Assembly: GCA_022825705.1 (NCBI GenBank)
Contig: JAJDWH010000028.1
Coordinates: 62,001 to 126,000, forward strand
Source: Alphaproteobacteria bacterium
Lineage (GTDB): Bacteria > Pseudomonadota > Alphaproteobacteria > TMED109
Direction: 5' to 3'
Length of the DNA stretch: 64,000 bases
Part shown: piece after piece, positions 51,316-60,627 of the stretch
Position numbering within the stretch: position 1 is the first letter of the stretch
Layout of the letters: each line of letters begins with the position of its first letter
The notes under the pieces: model-generated
Databases searched by the model: none
Seen by the model: the letters and a program-made list of their open reading frames with translations, nothing else
What the model was told of the DNA's origin: nothing
Program-made: the position numbers and the translations under genes

Positions 51316-51587
51316 TCGTCCGTTGAAGCCGGCTCGGGCCCACGCGCCTCCGGCTCGCCCGGTTCTCCGAGGCTGATCGGCTTGCTTGGAACAATCGTGG
51401 AGATCGCGTGCTTGAATACCAGCTGCTGGTTACCCGACGTTGAAAGCCAGATGCAGAATTCGTCAAATGCCGTAACGGTTCCACGAAGACGTACGCCGTT
51501 CATGAGGTGAACCGTCGTTTGCGTACGCGACTTCCGGAGCCGATTCAGGAAAGAGTTCTGCAGCGCTCCTCGATGCTGGGCGGCCAT
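51312..51587 (-). CDS. hfq: RNA chaperone Hfq
   Basis: Sm-like hexameric RNA-binding protein for sRNA-mRNA pairing, 91 aa. Sm1 (TTVHLMNGVRLRGTVTAFDEFCIWL) and Sm2 with the YKH-like motif FKHAISTI are present. The C-terminal tail of about 20 residues is Pro-Glu-rich and acidic. The ATG at 51587 follows GAGGGAG. Cotranscribed with hflX. Confidence 0.97.
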   Translation of the reverse strand: MAAQHRGALQNSFLNRLRKSRTQTTVHLMNGVRLRGTVTAFDEFCIWLSTSGNQQLVFKHAISTIVPSKPISLGEPGEPEARGPEPASTDE

Positions 51588-51901
51588 GGTCTCCCTCGGA
51601 GGTTCTTGCGGGAACGATGATACTAGAAGGGCTGTCAATCCGACGCTGCGGCGGCCGGCGTTGCGTTCGCCGTCATCACGGATACCGGGAGTCTGCTGCC
51701 GCGCCTGCCGCCACGTGGACGGTGTTCGCCGGTCGGCAGGCAGTCGTGCAGCTTCGGTCAGGCAGGTGCTGCGCGGTGCGCGGTGACTCGGTTACCCTGT
51801 CGCGGCTGCAAGTTCCGCGCGTCGCATGCCCGACACCAGGAGCCATGCTCGGGAGGGCGCGAGGCGTCACGCCGGTACCACCAACTACTTGAAGGATTCT
51901 C
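51588..51901. other. 314-base divergent region between hfq and the RraA-like gene
   Basis: Should contain the promoters for hfq (minus) and the RraA-like gene (plus). No gene, repeat or hairpin of note. Confidence 0.4.
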
Positions 51902-52603
51902 ATGACACACGTGACTGCCCATGATCTTGAGCACCTTGCGGCTTGGGACACACCCACAATTTGCAACGCGCTTGAGATGGTAGTGCCGGACCGGCGCGCG
52001 ACCGGCTTCACCGTCCGCCCCATGGTTTGTGCGGACCCCGGCCTCAAGCCAATCGTCGGCTGGGCGCGCACGGCCACAATCCGCTGTAGCGTCCCGTCCG
52101 AGGCGCCGGCTGAACAGCAGCAACGCGGCAGGATCGCGTACTACGAATACGTCGCGGATGGCGCGCGACCGGCGGTCGCGGTGATTCAAGATGTCGACCC
52201 CAATCCCGGGTTCGGTGCTTTCTGGGGCGAGGTCAACACGGCTGTGCACAAGGGCCTCGGGGTGCAGGGGGTCGTCACGAACGGGTCCATCCGTGACCTA
52301 GATGCGTGCGCTCCCGGCTTTCAGTTACTGGCCGGCATGGTGGGCCCCAGCCACGCTTACGTGCACGTCGTGGAGACCGGTTGCCCCGTCGACGTGTACG
52401 GAATGAGGGTCGAGCACGACGCCATCATTCATGCCGACCGCCACGGGGCCGTCGTCATTCCACCAGAGGCGGTGAAGGAGCTCCCGGCGGCCGTGGACCT
52501 GCTGACTCGGCGCGAGGCCGTGATTCTGGCGTGTGCACGCCAGCCCGAATTCGATATCGCGCAGCTCCGGCGCGCCATGGCCGACGCGAGGGACATTCAC
52601 TAA
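51902..52603 (+). CDS. RraA-family protein
   Basis: A 233-aa protein of the RraA/HMG-aldolase fold. The signature VVTNGSIRDLDA holds the catalytic Arg-Asp pair of 4-hydroxy-4-methyl-2-oxoglutarate aldolases and oxaloacetate decarboxylases; many family members are annotated as dimethylmenaquinone methyltransferase by error. The ATG at 51902 follows GAAGGA. Convergent with the zinc alcohol dehydrogenase 48 bases away. A metabolic lyase is more likely than an RNase E regulator. Confidence 0.85.
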   Translation: MTHVTAHDLEHLAAWDTPTICNALEMVVPDRRATGFTVRPMVCADPGLKPIVGWARTATIRCSVPSEAPAEQQQRGRIAYYEYVADGARPAVAVIQDVDPNPGFGAFWGEVNTAVHKGLGVQGVVTNGSIRDLDACAPGFQLLAGMVGPSHAYVHVVETGCPVDVYGMRVEHDAIIHADRHGAVVIPPEAVKELPAAVDLLTRREAVILACARQPEFDIAQLRRAMADARDIH

Positions 52604-52651
52604 TCACCTGCCGCTGCGGGGAGCGGCGGCGGGGCCTTCGGCGTTGCGGGC

Positions 52652-53707
52652 TCAGTCGAACAGGAACACGCCCTTGCCCGTGGTCTGCGTATCGAACAAG
52701 CGATAGGCATCCACGGCTTCATCAAGCGTGTACCGATGGGTGAAAATCTTCTCCAACGGAATCTTGCGGTCAGCGATGAAGCGGGCGCACTCGGCCTGTC
52801 CGGTCGCGTTGAACGTCCAAGAGCCGATGATGGAGAGTTGCTTCCGGATCATGTCGCGGCTGACGTCGATCGTGACGTCGCCTCCCTCACCGACAAAACA
52901 CACGGTGCCCCATCGCCCCGTCGAACGTACTGCCGCCGAGCGTGCCGCGGAGGAAGCGCTGCAATCGATGGCCAAGTCCACTCCGCGGCCATGGGTAAGG
53001 TCCATCAGGGCTTCGACCGGGTCAGTGGAAGCGGCGTCGACAGTCGCGTCAGCACCGAACTCGGTGGCGAGTGCCAGCCGTTCCGACTCCACTTCGACGG
53101 CAATGACCCGCGCGCCCATGGCTTCGCCGAGCAGTGCGGCGCTGAGACCGACCGGTCCGAGGCCGAATACTGCAAGGGTTGAGCCCCCAAGTCGCGGCAG
53201 GCGGCACAGCGCGCCGTACGCGGTTCCGGTACCGCAGGCGATCGCAGAACCCTCGGCAAAGCTGAGTGCTTCAGGTAACGGAACGAGGCTGACGGCCGGT
53301 ACCACGATGTAGTCGGCGTGCGCGCCGTCGGCAGTCACGCCGTAGACCTTCACGGGCCCGGTCTCACACATCTGCGTCCAGCCAACCCGACAGGAGTCGC
53401 ACAGGCCGCACCCGGCATAGTGGTGGTTCATGACCCGCGCATCGATCGGTGCGGCTGCCGGCATTACCCCGGCACCCCGCTCGGCAACCACGCCGCAGGG
53501 TTCATGGCCGCCAATGATTGGCGGTACGTCGTCCCCTAGACCTAGTGCACGTTGCGCTTCCCCAGGTGGCGGCCGATAGAACTTCAGATCGCTGCCGCAC
53601 ATTCCCGACGCTTTGATCTTGAGCACGACCTCGCCAGGGCCGGGAGTAGGGTCGGGGATTTCGCGCAAGTCCAGCTCGCGGTTCCCAAGGAAATACAGTC
53701 CACGCAC
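52652..53707 (-). CDS. zinc-dependent alcohol dehydrogenase
   Basis: A 351-aa medium-chain dehydrogenase with catalytic zinc ligands in SGMCGSDLK and GGHEPCG and the four-cysteine structural zinc site GCGLCDSCRVGWTQMC. The NAD motif is FGLGPVGLSAALLG with an acidic residue after it. The family includes sorbitol, threonine and other polyol dehydrogenases. Substrate unknown. Confidence 0.9.
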   Translation of the reverse strand: MRGLYFLGNRELDLREIPDPTPGPGEVVLKIKASGMCGSDLKFYRPPPGEAQRALGLGDDVPPIIGGHEPCGVVAERGAGVMPAAAPIDARVMNHHYAGCGLCDSCRVGWTQMCETGPVKVYGVTADGAHADYIVVPAVSLVPLPEALSFAEGSAIACGTGTAYGALCRLPRLGGSTLAVFGLGPVGLSAALLGEAMGARVIAVEVESERLALATEFGADATVDAASTDPVEALMDLTHGRGVDLAIDCSASSAARSAAVRSTGRWGTVCFVGEGGDVTIDVSRDMIRKQLSIIGSWTFNATGQAECARFIADRKIPLEKIFTHRYTLDEAVDAYRLFDTQTTGKGVFLFD

Positions 53708-53856
53708 GACGGCCTCTCTCCTAGTTACCGGTCAGGGCGGGTCATGTACTGACAGATGCCCGGGCTTGTCGCAACTGCCCTGAGGCGGGAACGCGCCTCG
53801 AACTACCTGTGCCGCGGATGCTGTCCTGCGATGCGCCGATTGCCGGTCTGCCCGGC

Positions 53857-54471
53857 TTATCCTGCTGAATCTGCCTCGGGGGTCATGCCGGTCGCGCGTG
53901 ACGGCTGCGCCGCGTCATGGGCCTGCTTGATCGGCCACGGACGGCCCTTTGCCTTCGCCTGGCGCTTCATGTGCAGCATGGTGGAGTGCGCATTGCTCCG
54001 ATCCGGTGGTCGACCGACCGCCTCTGCGAGATCCTTCCATTTCTTCCCTGCAGCGCGCATCTGATAGAGACGCTCGAACACGTCCTCGCCATCAGATGCT
54101 GCTTTCCACGATCTCCGCACGTCGCGTGAATTCGGGGTCCTCTGCAGCGACTGGGGCTGTGCCGGCCGCGCTCCCGCGGACGTTCCACGGCGATGGGATC
54201 TCGCGGCGTCTCTGGCAGCTTGGTAGTCGGGCATCGACTTCAGGATCTGCTGCACGCGTGACCCCGACACCCCGAACTGTTCGCCTACGGCCCGCAGAGA
54301 CGCGCCTTGCCGGTAGGCGTTGAGCATTTCGATCCTGCGGTCACGTGCGGGCCGCCACTCCCCGGAATGGGCATCTTCTTGTGCGATCTGCCGAAGCTCA
54401 CCCACGACCGCCGAAACGATACGCCGCATCGTCGTCCGAAAGCCGCGGATGGTCAGTTGTTCCTGAATCAT
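53857..54471 (-). CDS. unrecognised helix-turn-helix protein
   Basis: A 204-aa basic protein I do not recognise. Residues about 45-80 look like a sigma-70 region 4/Trp-repressor-type helix-turn-helix: MLNAYRQGASLRAVGEQFGVSGSRVQQIL. A second, weaker helical segment (YQMRAAGKKWKDLAEAVGR) resembles another HTH. The C-terminus is Lys/Arg-rich. The ATG at 54471 has GGAG 8 bases upstream; a frame further up crosses the palindrome. Two strong inverted repeats lie just upstream. Candidate DNA-binding regulator, possibly from a mobile element. Confidence 0.7.
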   Translation of the reverse strand: MIQEQLTIRGFRTTMRRIVSAVVGELRQIAQEDAHSGEWRPARDRRIEMLNAYRQGASLRAVGEQFGVSGSRVQQILKSMPDYQAARDAARSHRRGTSAGARPAQPQSLQRTPNSRDVRRSWKAASDGEDVFERLYQMRAAGKKWKDLAEAVGRPPDRSNAHSTMLHMKRQAKAKGRPWPIKQAHDAAQPSRATGMTPEADSAG

Positions 54472-54486
54472 GTTGGTTTCTCCAGA

Positions 54487-54506
54487 CCGCCCTGGTTCCA
54501 GGGCGG
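54487..54506. promoter_or_regulatory. perfect 9-2-9 palindrome just upstream of the HTH gene
   Basis: CCGCCCTGG-TT-CCAGGGCGG, 16 bases before the ATG and 3 bases from its GGAG site. As DNA it has the size of a dimeric regulator's operator; as RNA it would form a stable hairpin next to the ribosome site. Either would control the HTH gene. Confidence 0.55.
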
Positions 54507-54526
54507 GCGACCGCACCAAGCCAAAT

Positions 54527-54569
54527 ACCGACGACCAAGCCGAGGTCTACCTCTCAGGCGGTCGTCGGT
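54527..54569. repeat. 10-bp inverted repeat with nested hairpin upstream of the HTH gene
   Basis: ACCGACGACC (54527-54536) and GGTCGTCGGT (54560-54569) are perfect complements separated by 23 bases. The loop itself holds GAGG/CCTC (54542-54545 and 54550-54553). Together with the palindrome at 54487 this gives three stacked stems in the leader of the HTH gene. Confidence 0.6.
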
Positions 54570-55853
54570 TTCTGTGGAGCCTGAGCGGCCACTCGGCCGA
54601 CTCTCGACCGGTGCGGCTTTGTTCCCCTGAATTGCGATGGATGTCGCATGAACATTGCTCGAGGGCCCGGTAAGTGGGGACGGCACAGTCCCATAAGTTC
54701 GAGTCGTGCAAGACCGGACTAAAAATAAATTTATTTGCATTTCGCGCAATGTAGTATGTATTTCCGGATTGTCAAAGAATCAAGCGTGCCATGCCGTGCG
54801 TACCTTGCCATCCACAAGCCGGCAGTAGCGATACTCTATTGGTTTGGAATTGCGCACCACGCATGGTTTCAAGGGGTCTGGCTGAGAACGACCTCAAGAG
54901 TCAATTCGGTCCCGCTTCCTCTGAATTGCCGCCGCCTCCGTGGTGCGGATCACAGCGGTGTCGTGGCCTTACGTACGATACCGAAGCGGGCCGCCGCCAG
55001 CTCCGGCTGCGATGGACGCCGGCGCCAATGAGCGGGCTGGGGTTCCTGCCGTCCAGGCGAGAGGACTCGTTCCCGCCCCTGTGTATTTCTCGATTGCCCC
55101 GCCCGCCATCCTGTCATCCGGTGCCGGGTCGGCGGAAGCGAGCATCCGGGTCTTTCCGTGACAACGACGGCGACCCTTGCCATCTCGCGCAGGTACCCGC
55201 TGGTGCAGTGCCCACTTGAGGATCGGTTCTCGCCATGGGGCCGCGCAGCGCATCAGATGCGACATTCGCCTGGCTGGGCCGGCAGTCGCGGAAGGCCATT
55301 GGCAACCGTCTCAGCTGATACGGATGCCAGCCTGGTACGATCAATAATTCATTGTGTTATCTGGAACCCTGCGGCCGCGAACTGATCGTGGCATCACGCC
55401 TGCCGCACCGCGATGAGCGACAGCGTCGGCCGGTTTCATGGTGGGGACGTATTGCGGATGTCGGTGGCTCGGGTCTGACGGTCGCGGACGGTCTCGGGAA
55501 GGACGTAAGTAGGAGGTCAGTCATGGCGGTCGGGCCGCGTACTCGAAATCTCGTGCGGGTGTCGGTACGGACAATGAAGGCAGTCCATGACGACGGCCGG
55601 CAACCCCGAGAAGTCCGTGTCGGTGCTTTACTGACCAGGTCGCCCTGAACTCCGGTGGCCAGTGGGGTGACGACAGCGTCGCGGGCCTGGTGGCGCCGGC
55701 GCATTCGGCGGGATCACAGCCGGCATGCCTGTCCGATCCAACCGTATGCATTTGTGGCGGCATCGTCATAATGCCGTCACGGAACAAGACTTCTCCGACT
55801 GTAATATCCATGGCCGGAGCCTGCATATTGCGAGAGGTTGACGGAGACCCCGC
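54570..55853. other. 1.28 kb apparently gene-free region with an AT-rich patch
   Basis: The longest stretch without a recognisable gene. Open frames are short, overlap on both strands and lack good ribosome sites. An AT-rich island at about 54718-54790 stands out from the GC-rich surroundings and contains the 14-bp palindrome AAATAAATTTATTT (54723-54736). The BMP operon promoter should be near 55740-55850. I see no RNA gene I can name. Confidence 0.5.
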
Positions 55854-56849
55854 GTGAAGTATCAAAACTTGGCGGCGATCATTCTCATACTGGCAGGGTG
55901 TTCGGCCCATGCCGCGGACATCAGGCCCGGTGTCGTCTACGACCTCGGCGGCAAATTCGATAAGTCGTTCAACGAAGGCGTCTGGAACGGTGCCAAGCGG
56001 TTTGCTGCCGATACGGGGATCGAGTTTCGGGACTTCGAAGTTCAAACGGATTCCCAGCGGGTTCAGGCGCTGCGTACGTTCGCCCGCCGCGGCTACGATC
56101 CGATCCTTGCCGTGGGTTTCCAGTACGCGTCGGCACTGGAGAGAATTGCCGCCGAATTCCCCGAGACCCGCTTCGCCATCATTGACTCGGAGGTTCATCA
56201 GCCGAATGTGCGATCGATCGTGTTCAGGGAACACGAGGGCGCATTCGTCGTGGGAGTCCTGGCCGCGATGGCCAGCCGTACCGGAAAGCTGGGGTTTGTC
56301 GGCGGCATGGACGTACCGTTGATCCGCAGGTTTGCCTGCGGCTATGTGCTGGGAGCGCGGCACGCGAGCCCTGACATCGAGATCTTCCAGAACATGGTGG
56401 GCACCACCGGCGCGGCCTGGAACGACCCCGTGAAGGGGGCAGAACTCGCCAGGTCGCAGTTCGATCGTGGCGCTGACGTCATCTTTCATGCCGCGGGTAC
56501 CACGGGTCTTGGAGTACTCCAGGCGGCGGCAGACGCGGACATGTTGGGAATCGGGGTTGATTCGAACCAGAATCATCTCCATCCCGGAAGTGTCCTGACG
56601 TCGATGCTGAAGCGGGTCGACGTGGCGGCCTACGAGGTATTTGAAAGTGCCCGTCAGGGCACGTGGACGGTCGGCGTGCGCGAACTGGGCCTCAAGGAAG
56701 GCGGGGTTGGCTGGGCGCTGGACGAATTCAACGAAGGGCTTGTCTCCTCCGAGATGGAGGCCGCCGCAGAACGAGCGGTAGCGGACATCAAGCGCGGCGA
56801 CATCCGCGTCCATGACTACGTCGCCGACGGAACCTGTCCCGCGGACTAG
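55854..56849 (+). CDS. BMP-family ABC transporter substrate-binding lipoprotein
   Basis: A 331-aa binding protein of the basic membrane protein (PnrA/Med) family, which takes up nucleosides or purines. The N-terminus has a hydrophobic stretch ending in a lipobox-like LAGC (C16). Family blocks: VYDLGGKFDKSFNEGVWNGA, then GYDPILAVGFQYASALE and GIGVDSNQN. The GTG at 55854 has GGAG 8 bases upstream. First gene of a four-gene transporter operon. Confidence 0.92.
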   Translation: MKYQNLAAIILILAGCSAHAADIRPGVVYDLGGKFDKSFNEGVWNGAKRFAADTGIEFRDFEVQTDSQRVQALRTFARRGYDPILAVGFQYASALERIAAEFPETRFAIIDSEVHQPNVRSIVFREHEGAFVVGVLAAMASRTGKLGFVGGMDVPLIRRFACGYVLGARHASPDIEIFQNMVGTTGAAWNDPVKGAELARSQFDRGADVIFHAAGTTGLGVLQAAADADMLGIGVDSNQNHLHPGSVLTSMLKRVDVAAYEVFESARQGTWTVGVRELGLKEGGVGWALDEFNEGLVSSEMEAAAERAVADIKRGDIRVHDYVADGTCPAD

Positions 56850-56880
56850 CCGAAGCGCGATTCCATCTGGCGATGAGACG

Positions 56881-58425
56881 GTGACCGCAGCAAACGGCGC
56901 ACCAGCCGTGGAGCTGCGTGCCGTCGACAAGTGGTTCGGCCAAGTTCATGCCAACCGGCGGGTGGACCTGTCGGTGTCATCCGGGACGGTTCACGGCATC
57001 GTCGGCGAGAACGGCGCCGGCAAAACTACGCTGATGAACATTCTGTACGGTTTCTATCGCGCCGACCGTGGCCAGATCCTGATCGCCGGCAAGCCGGTCG
57101 TCTTCAGGAACAGCGGCGACGCCATAGCGACCAGGATCGGCATGATTCACCAGCACTTCATGCTGGTGGAGACGTTTACCGCAGTCGAGAACGCGATGCT
57201 GGGAGCGGAGGGCAGCCCGCTGCTGGGCCCGGCAGGCCGGCGAGCGAGGCGAAAGCTGGCGGAACTGGAGCGTGAATTTGGCCTGCAGGTGCCGATGGAT
57301 GTGCCCGTCGGTGAGCTGCCGGTCGGACAGCAGCAGCGGGTCGAAATCCTGAAGGCCCTGTACCGGGGGGCCGACATTCTGGTCCTGGACGAACCCACCA
57401 GCGTGCTTTCGCCGCGGGAAGTGGAAGGGCTGTTCCGCATCCTCCGTACGCTGGCCGGTCGGGGTAAGACCATCATCCTCATCACCCACAAGTTGGCGGA
57501 GATCATGGCGGCAACCGACCGGGTGTCGGTCATGCGGAGCGGTGCGGTCGTGGCCCATCGGCGCACTGCCGACACCACGGTTTCCGAGATCGCGGAACTG
57601 ATGGTGGGGAGGCAAATCCGCCCGGCAAGCAGGGGAGTGCCGGTCGAGCCGGGCCGTTCCTTGCTGGATGTGGATCGGGTGACGGTTCGCGATTCATCTG
57701 GCGTTGCGCGCGTGCACGATGTGTCGTTCTCGGTCCGCGCGGGTGAGATTGTGGGAATCGCCGGGGTCGCGGGCAACGGGCAAAGCGAACTCTTGGAAGC
57801 GTTGGCTGGGCTCAGGCCCGTCGCCACGGGACGCATCCTGGTAGACGGGGAACCGGCGGTCTCGGACAGTCGCGACCGCCGCCGCCGAGGCGTAGCCCAC
57901 GTCCCCGAGGACCGCCGGCGCTCCGGACTGGTCATGCCCTTCCGGGCCTGTGAATCGGCCATTCTCGGCTACCACCACGATCCTCGCTACGGCCGTGGGC
58001 TGAGGCTGGATTGGCCGGCCGTTTCCAGCGACACGCGGGGCAGGATGGAGACGTTCGACGTCCGACCGGCGAACCCCCAGCAACGGACGGCCGAACTCTC
58101 GGGCGGAAACCAACAGAAGTTGATGCTGGCCAGGGAGGTGGAGCGCGCCACCAAGGTACTGCTTGTCGGCCAGCCCACGCGCGGAGTCGACCTCGGCGGC
58201 GTCGAATTCATCCATGACCGCATTCGAAGCCTGCGTGACGCCGGCAAGGCGATGCTGCTGGTATCCGCGAATCTGGACGAGATCCTGGACCTGTCGGACT
58301 GGGTCATGGTCATGGCCGGCGGTCGGATCATGGGCAAGGTTCCGGCAGGACGGGCGGCTGAACGGGACCTCGGACTGCTGATGGGCGGCGTGCGGAAGTC
58401 GGACGTCCCGGACCGCGCCCCTTGA
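56881..58425 (+). CDS. nucleoside-type ABC transporter ATPase (two-domain)
   Basis: A tandem-ATPase subunit of about 514 aa. First domain: Walker A GENGAGKTT, Walker B LVLDEPTSVLSPRE. Second domain: degenerate Walker A GVAGNGQSE, signature LSGGNQQK and a Walker B-like LVGQPTRGVDLGG. This is the RbsA/YufO layout used with BMP binding proteins. I chose the GTG at 56881, 31 bases past the stop of the binding protein; an ATG at 56812 would overlap that gene and lacks a ribosome site. Followed by a TTGA overlap with the next permease. Confidence 0.92.
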   Translation: MTAANGAPAVELRAVDKWFGQVHANRRVDLSVSSGTVHGIVGENGAGKTTLMNILYGFYRADRGQILIAGKPVVFRNSGDAIATRIGMIHQHFMLVETFTAVENAMLGAEGSPLLGPAGRRARRKLAELEREFGLQVPMDVPVGELPVGQQQRVEILKALYRGADILVLDEPTSVLSPREVEGLFRILRTLAGRGKTIILITHKLAEIMAATDRVSVMRSGAVVAHRRTADTTVSEIAELMVGRQIRPASRGVPVEPGRSLLDVDRVTVRDSSGVARVHDVSFSVRAGEIVGIAGVAGNGQSELLEALAGLRPVATGRILVDGEPAVSDSRDRRRRGVAHVPEDRRRSGLVMPFRACESAILGYHHDPRYGRGLRLDWPAVSSDTRGRMETFDVRPANPQQRTAELSGGNQQKLMLAREVERATKVLLVGQPTRGVDLGGVEFIHDRIRSLRDAGKAMLLVSANLDEILDLSDWVMVMAGGRIMGKVPAGRAAERDLGLLMGGVRKSDVPDRAP

Positions 58426-59534
58426 GCGTCACGGCACCCGATCCCGTCTCGGGACTTCCCCGCTGGTCGGTCCTTGGGCTGTTGCCCGGGCTCAACCTGC
58501 TGGCCGCCTTCGCCGCCTGCGGCCTGATCGTGCTGCTCGCCGGTGAGCATCCGTGGCAGGCGGTGCAGGTACTGGTGGGGGGTGCCTTCGGGTCCGCCGA
58601 AGCGGTCGGCTACACCCTGTTCTACGCCACCAGTTTCATCTTTACCGGCCTGGCGGTGGCCGTGGCGTTTCAGTGCGGTCTGTTCAACATCGGTGGAGAA
58701 GGGCAGGCGTTGATCGGTGGACTGGGCGTGGCGCTGGTCTGCCTGCACCTGGATTTTCTCCCGTTTCTCCTGCTGTTGCCGGTCGCGATCGCGGCCGCCG
58801 CGCTGTTCGGGGCGGCCTGGGCATTCGTGCCGGCCGTTCTTCAGGCCCGGCGCGGCAGCCACATCGTCATCACCACCATCATGTTCAACTTCATTGCGAC
58901 ATCGATCATGGTGTACCTGCTGGTCAACGTCATGTCGCCGGCGGGTTCGATGCAGCCGGAGACCCGTGCCTTTGCCGAACACGCCCGCCTCCCGTACGTG
59001 CACGAGGTAGCCGGCGCTCTTGGATGGGAGCTCCCGTCTTCACCGCTCAACGTGTCGCTCATTCTGGCCCTCCTCTGCTGCGCCGGGGTGTGGCTGTTCG
59101 TCTGGCATACCCGAGCCGGTTACCGCACGCGGGTGGTCGGCGCCAATCCGGCAGCAGCGGTCTTCGGCGGGATATCGCCCGGCGCGCAGGTAGTCGTCGC
59201 GATGACGCTCTCTGGAGCCCTGGCGGGATGCATGAGCCTGAACGAGCTGATGGGTGTCCAGCATCGGCTCGTGCTCGAGTTCACCGGCGGGTTCGGTTTC
59301 GTCGGCATCGCAGTGGCCCTCATGGGACGGGGCCATCCGGCGGGGATCGTGCCCGCCGCAGTCCTGTTCGGTGCGCTGTACCAGGGTGGGGCGGAACTGG
59401 CCTTCGAGATCCCCGCGATCACGCGCGACATGGTGGTGGTCATTCAGGGGCTGGTCATCCTGTTTGCCGGCGCGCTCGAATACATGTTCGTCCCGGCGCT
59501 TCGGCCCTTCCTCGTGCGTCGCGCGGTCGACTGA
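58422..59534 (+). CDS. nucleoside-type ABC transporter permease 1
   Basis: A 370-aa BPD_transp_2-type permease (YufP/NupP-like) with about nine or ten hydrophobic segments and the central motif CGLFNIGGEGQALIGG, typical of this class. The TTG start overlaps the ATPase stop as TTGA. Works with permease 2 as a heterodimer in the inner membrane. Confidence 0.92.
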   Translation: MSVTAPDPVSGLPRWSVLGLLPGLNLLAAFAACGLIVLLAGEHPWQAVQVLVGGAFGSAEAVGYTLFYATSFIFTGLAVAVAFQCGLFNIGGEGQALIGGLGVALVCLHLDFLPFLLLLPVAIAAAALFGAAWAFVPAVLQARRGSHIVITTIMFNFIATSIMVYLLVNVMSPAGSMQPETRAFAEHARLPYVHEVAGALGWELPSSPLNVSLILALLCCAGVWLFVWHTRAGYRTRVVGANPAAAVFGGISPGAQVVVAMTLSGALAGCMSLNELMGVQHRLVLEFTGGFGFVGIAVALMGRGHPAGIVPAAVLFGALYQGGAELAFEIPAITRDMVVVIQGLVILFAGALEYMFVPALRPFLVRRAVD

Positions 59535-59535
59535 C

Positions 59536-60507
59536 ATGGAGATTCTGTTGGCCGCGGTCGTGGTTCTCGATTCCACATTGCGGCTTGCCACGCCGCTCAT
59601 TCTCGCAGCACTGGCGGGCCTGTTCTCTGAGCGCTCCGGGATCATCGACATCGGGCTCGAGGGCAAGATGCTCGGCGCAGCCTTCGCGGCAGGTTGCGTT
59701 GCGGCCGTCACAGGCTCGGCCTGGGTCGGGCTGACGGCAGCCATTGCCGCGTCTGTGCTGCTGGCGCTCCTGCACGGGTACGCCTGCATCACGCACCGGG
59801 GGAACCAGGTGGTGTCCGGGCTCGCGATCAACATTCTGGTCTCCGGCCTGACCGCGTTCCTCGCGGTGGCCTGGTTCGCACAGGGCGGCCGCACGCCCCA
59901 GCTCCCCGATTCGGCGCGTTTCCTGTCCATGGAGTGGCCGGGGGCAGATGTGCTCGACGCGGTTCCGATCGTGGGTGTGGTGTATGGGGAACTCCTGAGC
60001 GGCCACAACGTGATCGTGTACCTGACTTGGCTGGCGGTCCCGGCGGTGGCACTGGCGCTCTATCGGACCCGGTTTGGCCTTCGTCTCCGGGCGGTCGGTG
60101 AAAACCCCTTTGCAGTCGACACGGCAGGCGTGTCGGTTTCGGGGGTTCGCTATCGTGCGCTGGTCTGCGCGGGCGTGCTGTGCGGTCTGGCCGGCGCCTA
60201 TCTTGCGCTGGCGCAGAGCGCCGGGTTCCTTCGCGACATGACTGCAGGGAAGGGCTACATCGCTCTGGCCGCGCTGATCTTCGGCAATTGGCGTCCCGTG
60301 CCGGCGATGCTGGCCTGCCTCCTGTTCGGCTGCCTCGATGCCGTGTCCATCCGGTTGCAGGGCGCATCGCTGCCCGGCCTGGGCGAGGTGCCGGTACAGC
60401 TGGTGCAGGCGCTTCCCTACGTGCTTACCGTGGTGTTGCTGGCGGGGTTCGTGGGGCGCGGCGTGGCGCCGAAAGCGATCGGCGTCCCGTACACGAAAGA
60501 GGGGTAA
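59536..60507 (+). CDS. nucleoside-type ABC transporter permease 2
   Basis: A 323-aa permease (YufQ/NupQ-like). Shows SGIIDIGLEGKMLGAA near the N-terminus and AGKGYIALAALIFGNW late in the protein, both characteristic. The ATG at 59536 starts one base after the stop of permease 1. It completes the BMP-ATPase-permease-permease operon. Substrate most likely nucleosides or nucleobases by family. Confidence 0.93.
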   Translation: MEILLAAVVVLDSTLRLATPLILAALAGLFSERSGIIDIGLEGKMLGAAFAAGCVAAVTGSAWVGLTAAIAASVLLALLHGYACITHRGNQVVSGLAINILVSGLTAFLAVAWFAQGGRTPQLPDSARFLSMEWPGADVLDAVPIVGVVYGELLSGHNVIVYLTWLAVPAVALALYRTRFGLRLRAVGENPFAVDTAGVSVSGVRYRALVCAGVLCGLAGAYLALAQSAGFLRDMTAGKGYIALAALIFGNWRPVPAMLACLLFGCLDAVSIRLQGASLPGLGEVPVQLVQALPYVLTVVLLAGFVGRGVAPKAIGVPYTKEG

Positions 60508-60627
60508 CCGGGCGTTGGGGATCTGGCCGAACCCCCCGCCGATGTCCGCGGCACGCCGGCGGTCAGTCCTTGCGGCGCCGACCGTCTCGCGCAGATGCCG
60601 AACTCGGGAGGCTCGGCGGGTTGCAGC

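Noticed and set aside
54693-54701. GTTCGAGTC resembling a tRNA T-loop
   Set aside because: The flanking five bases on each side cannot pair into a T-stem, and no acceptor, D or anticodon arms can be drawn around it.
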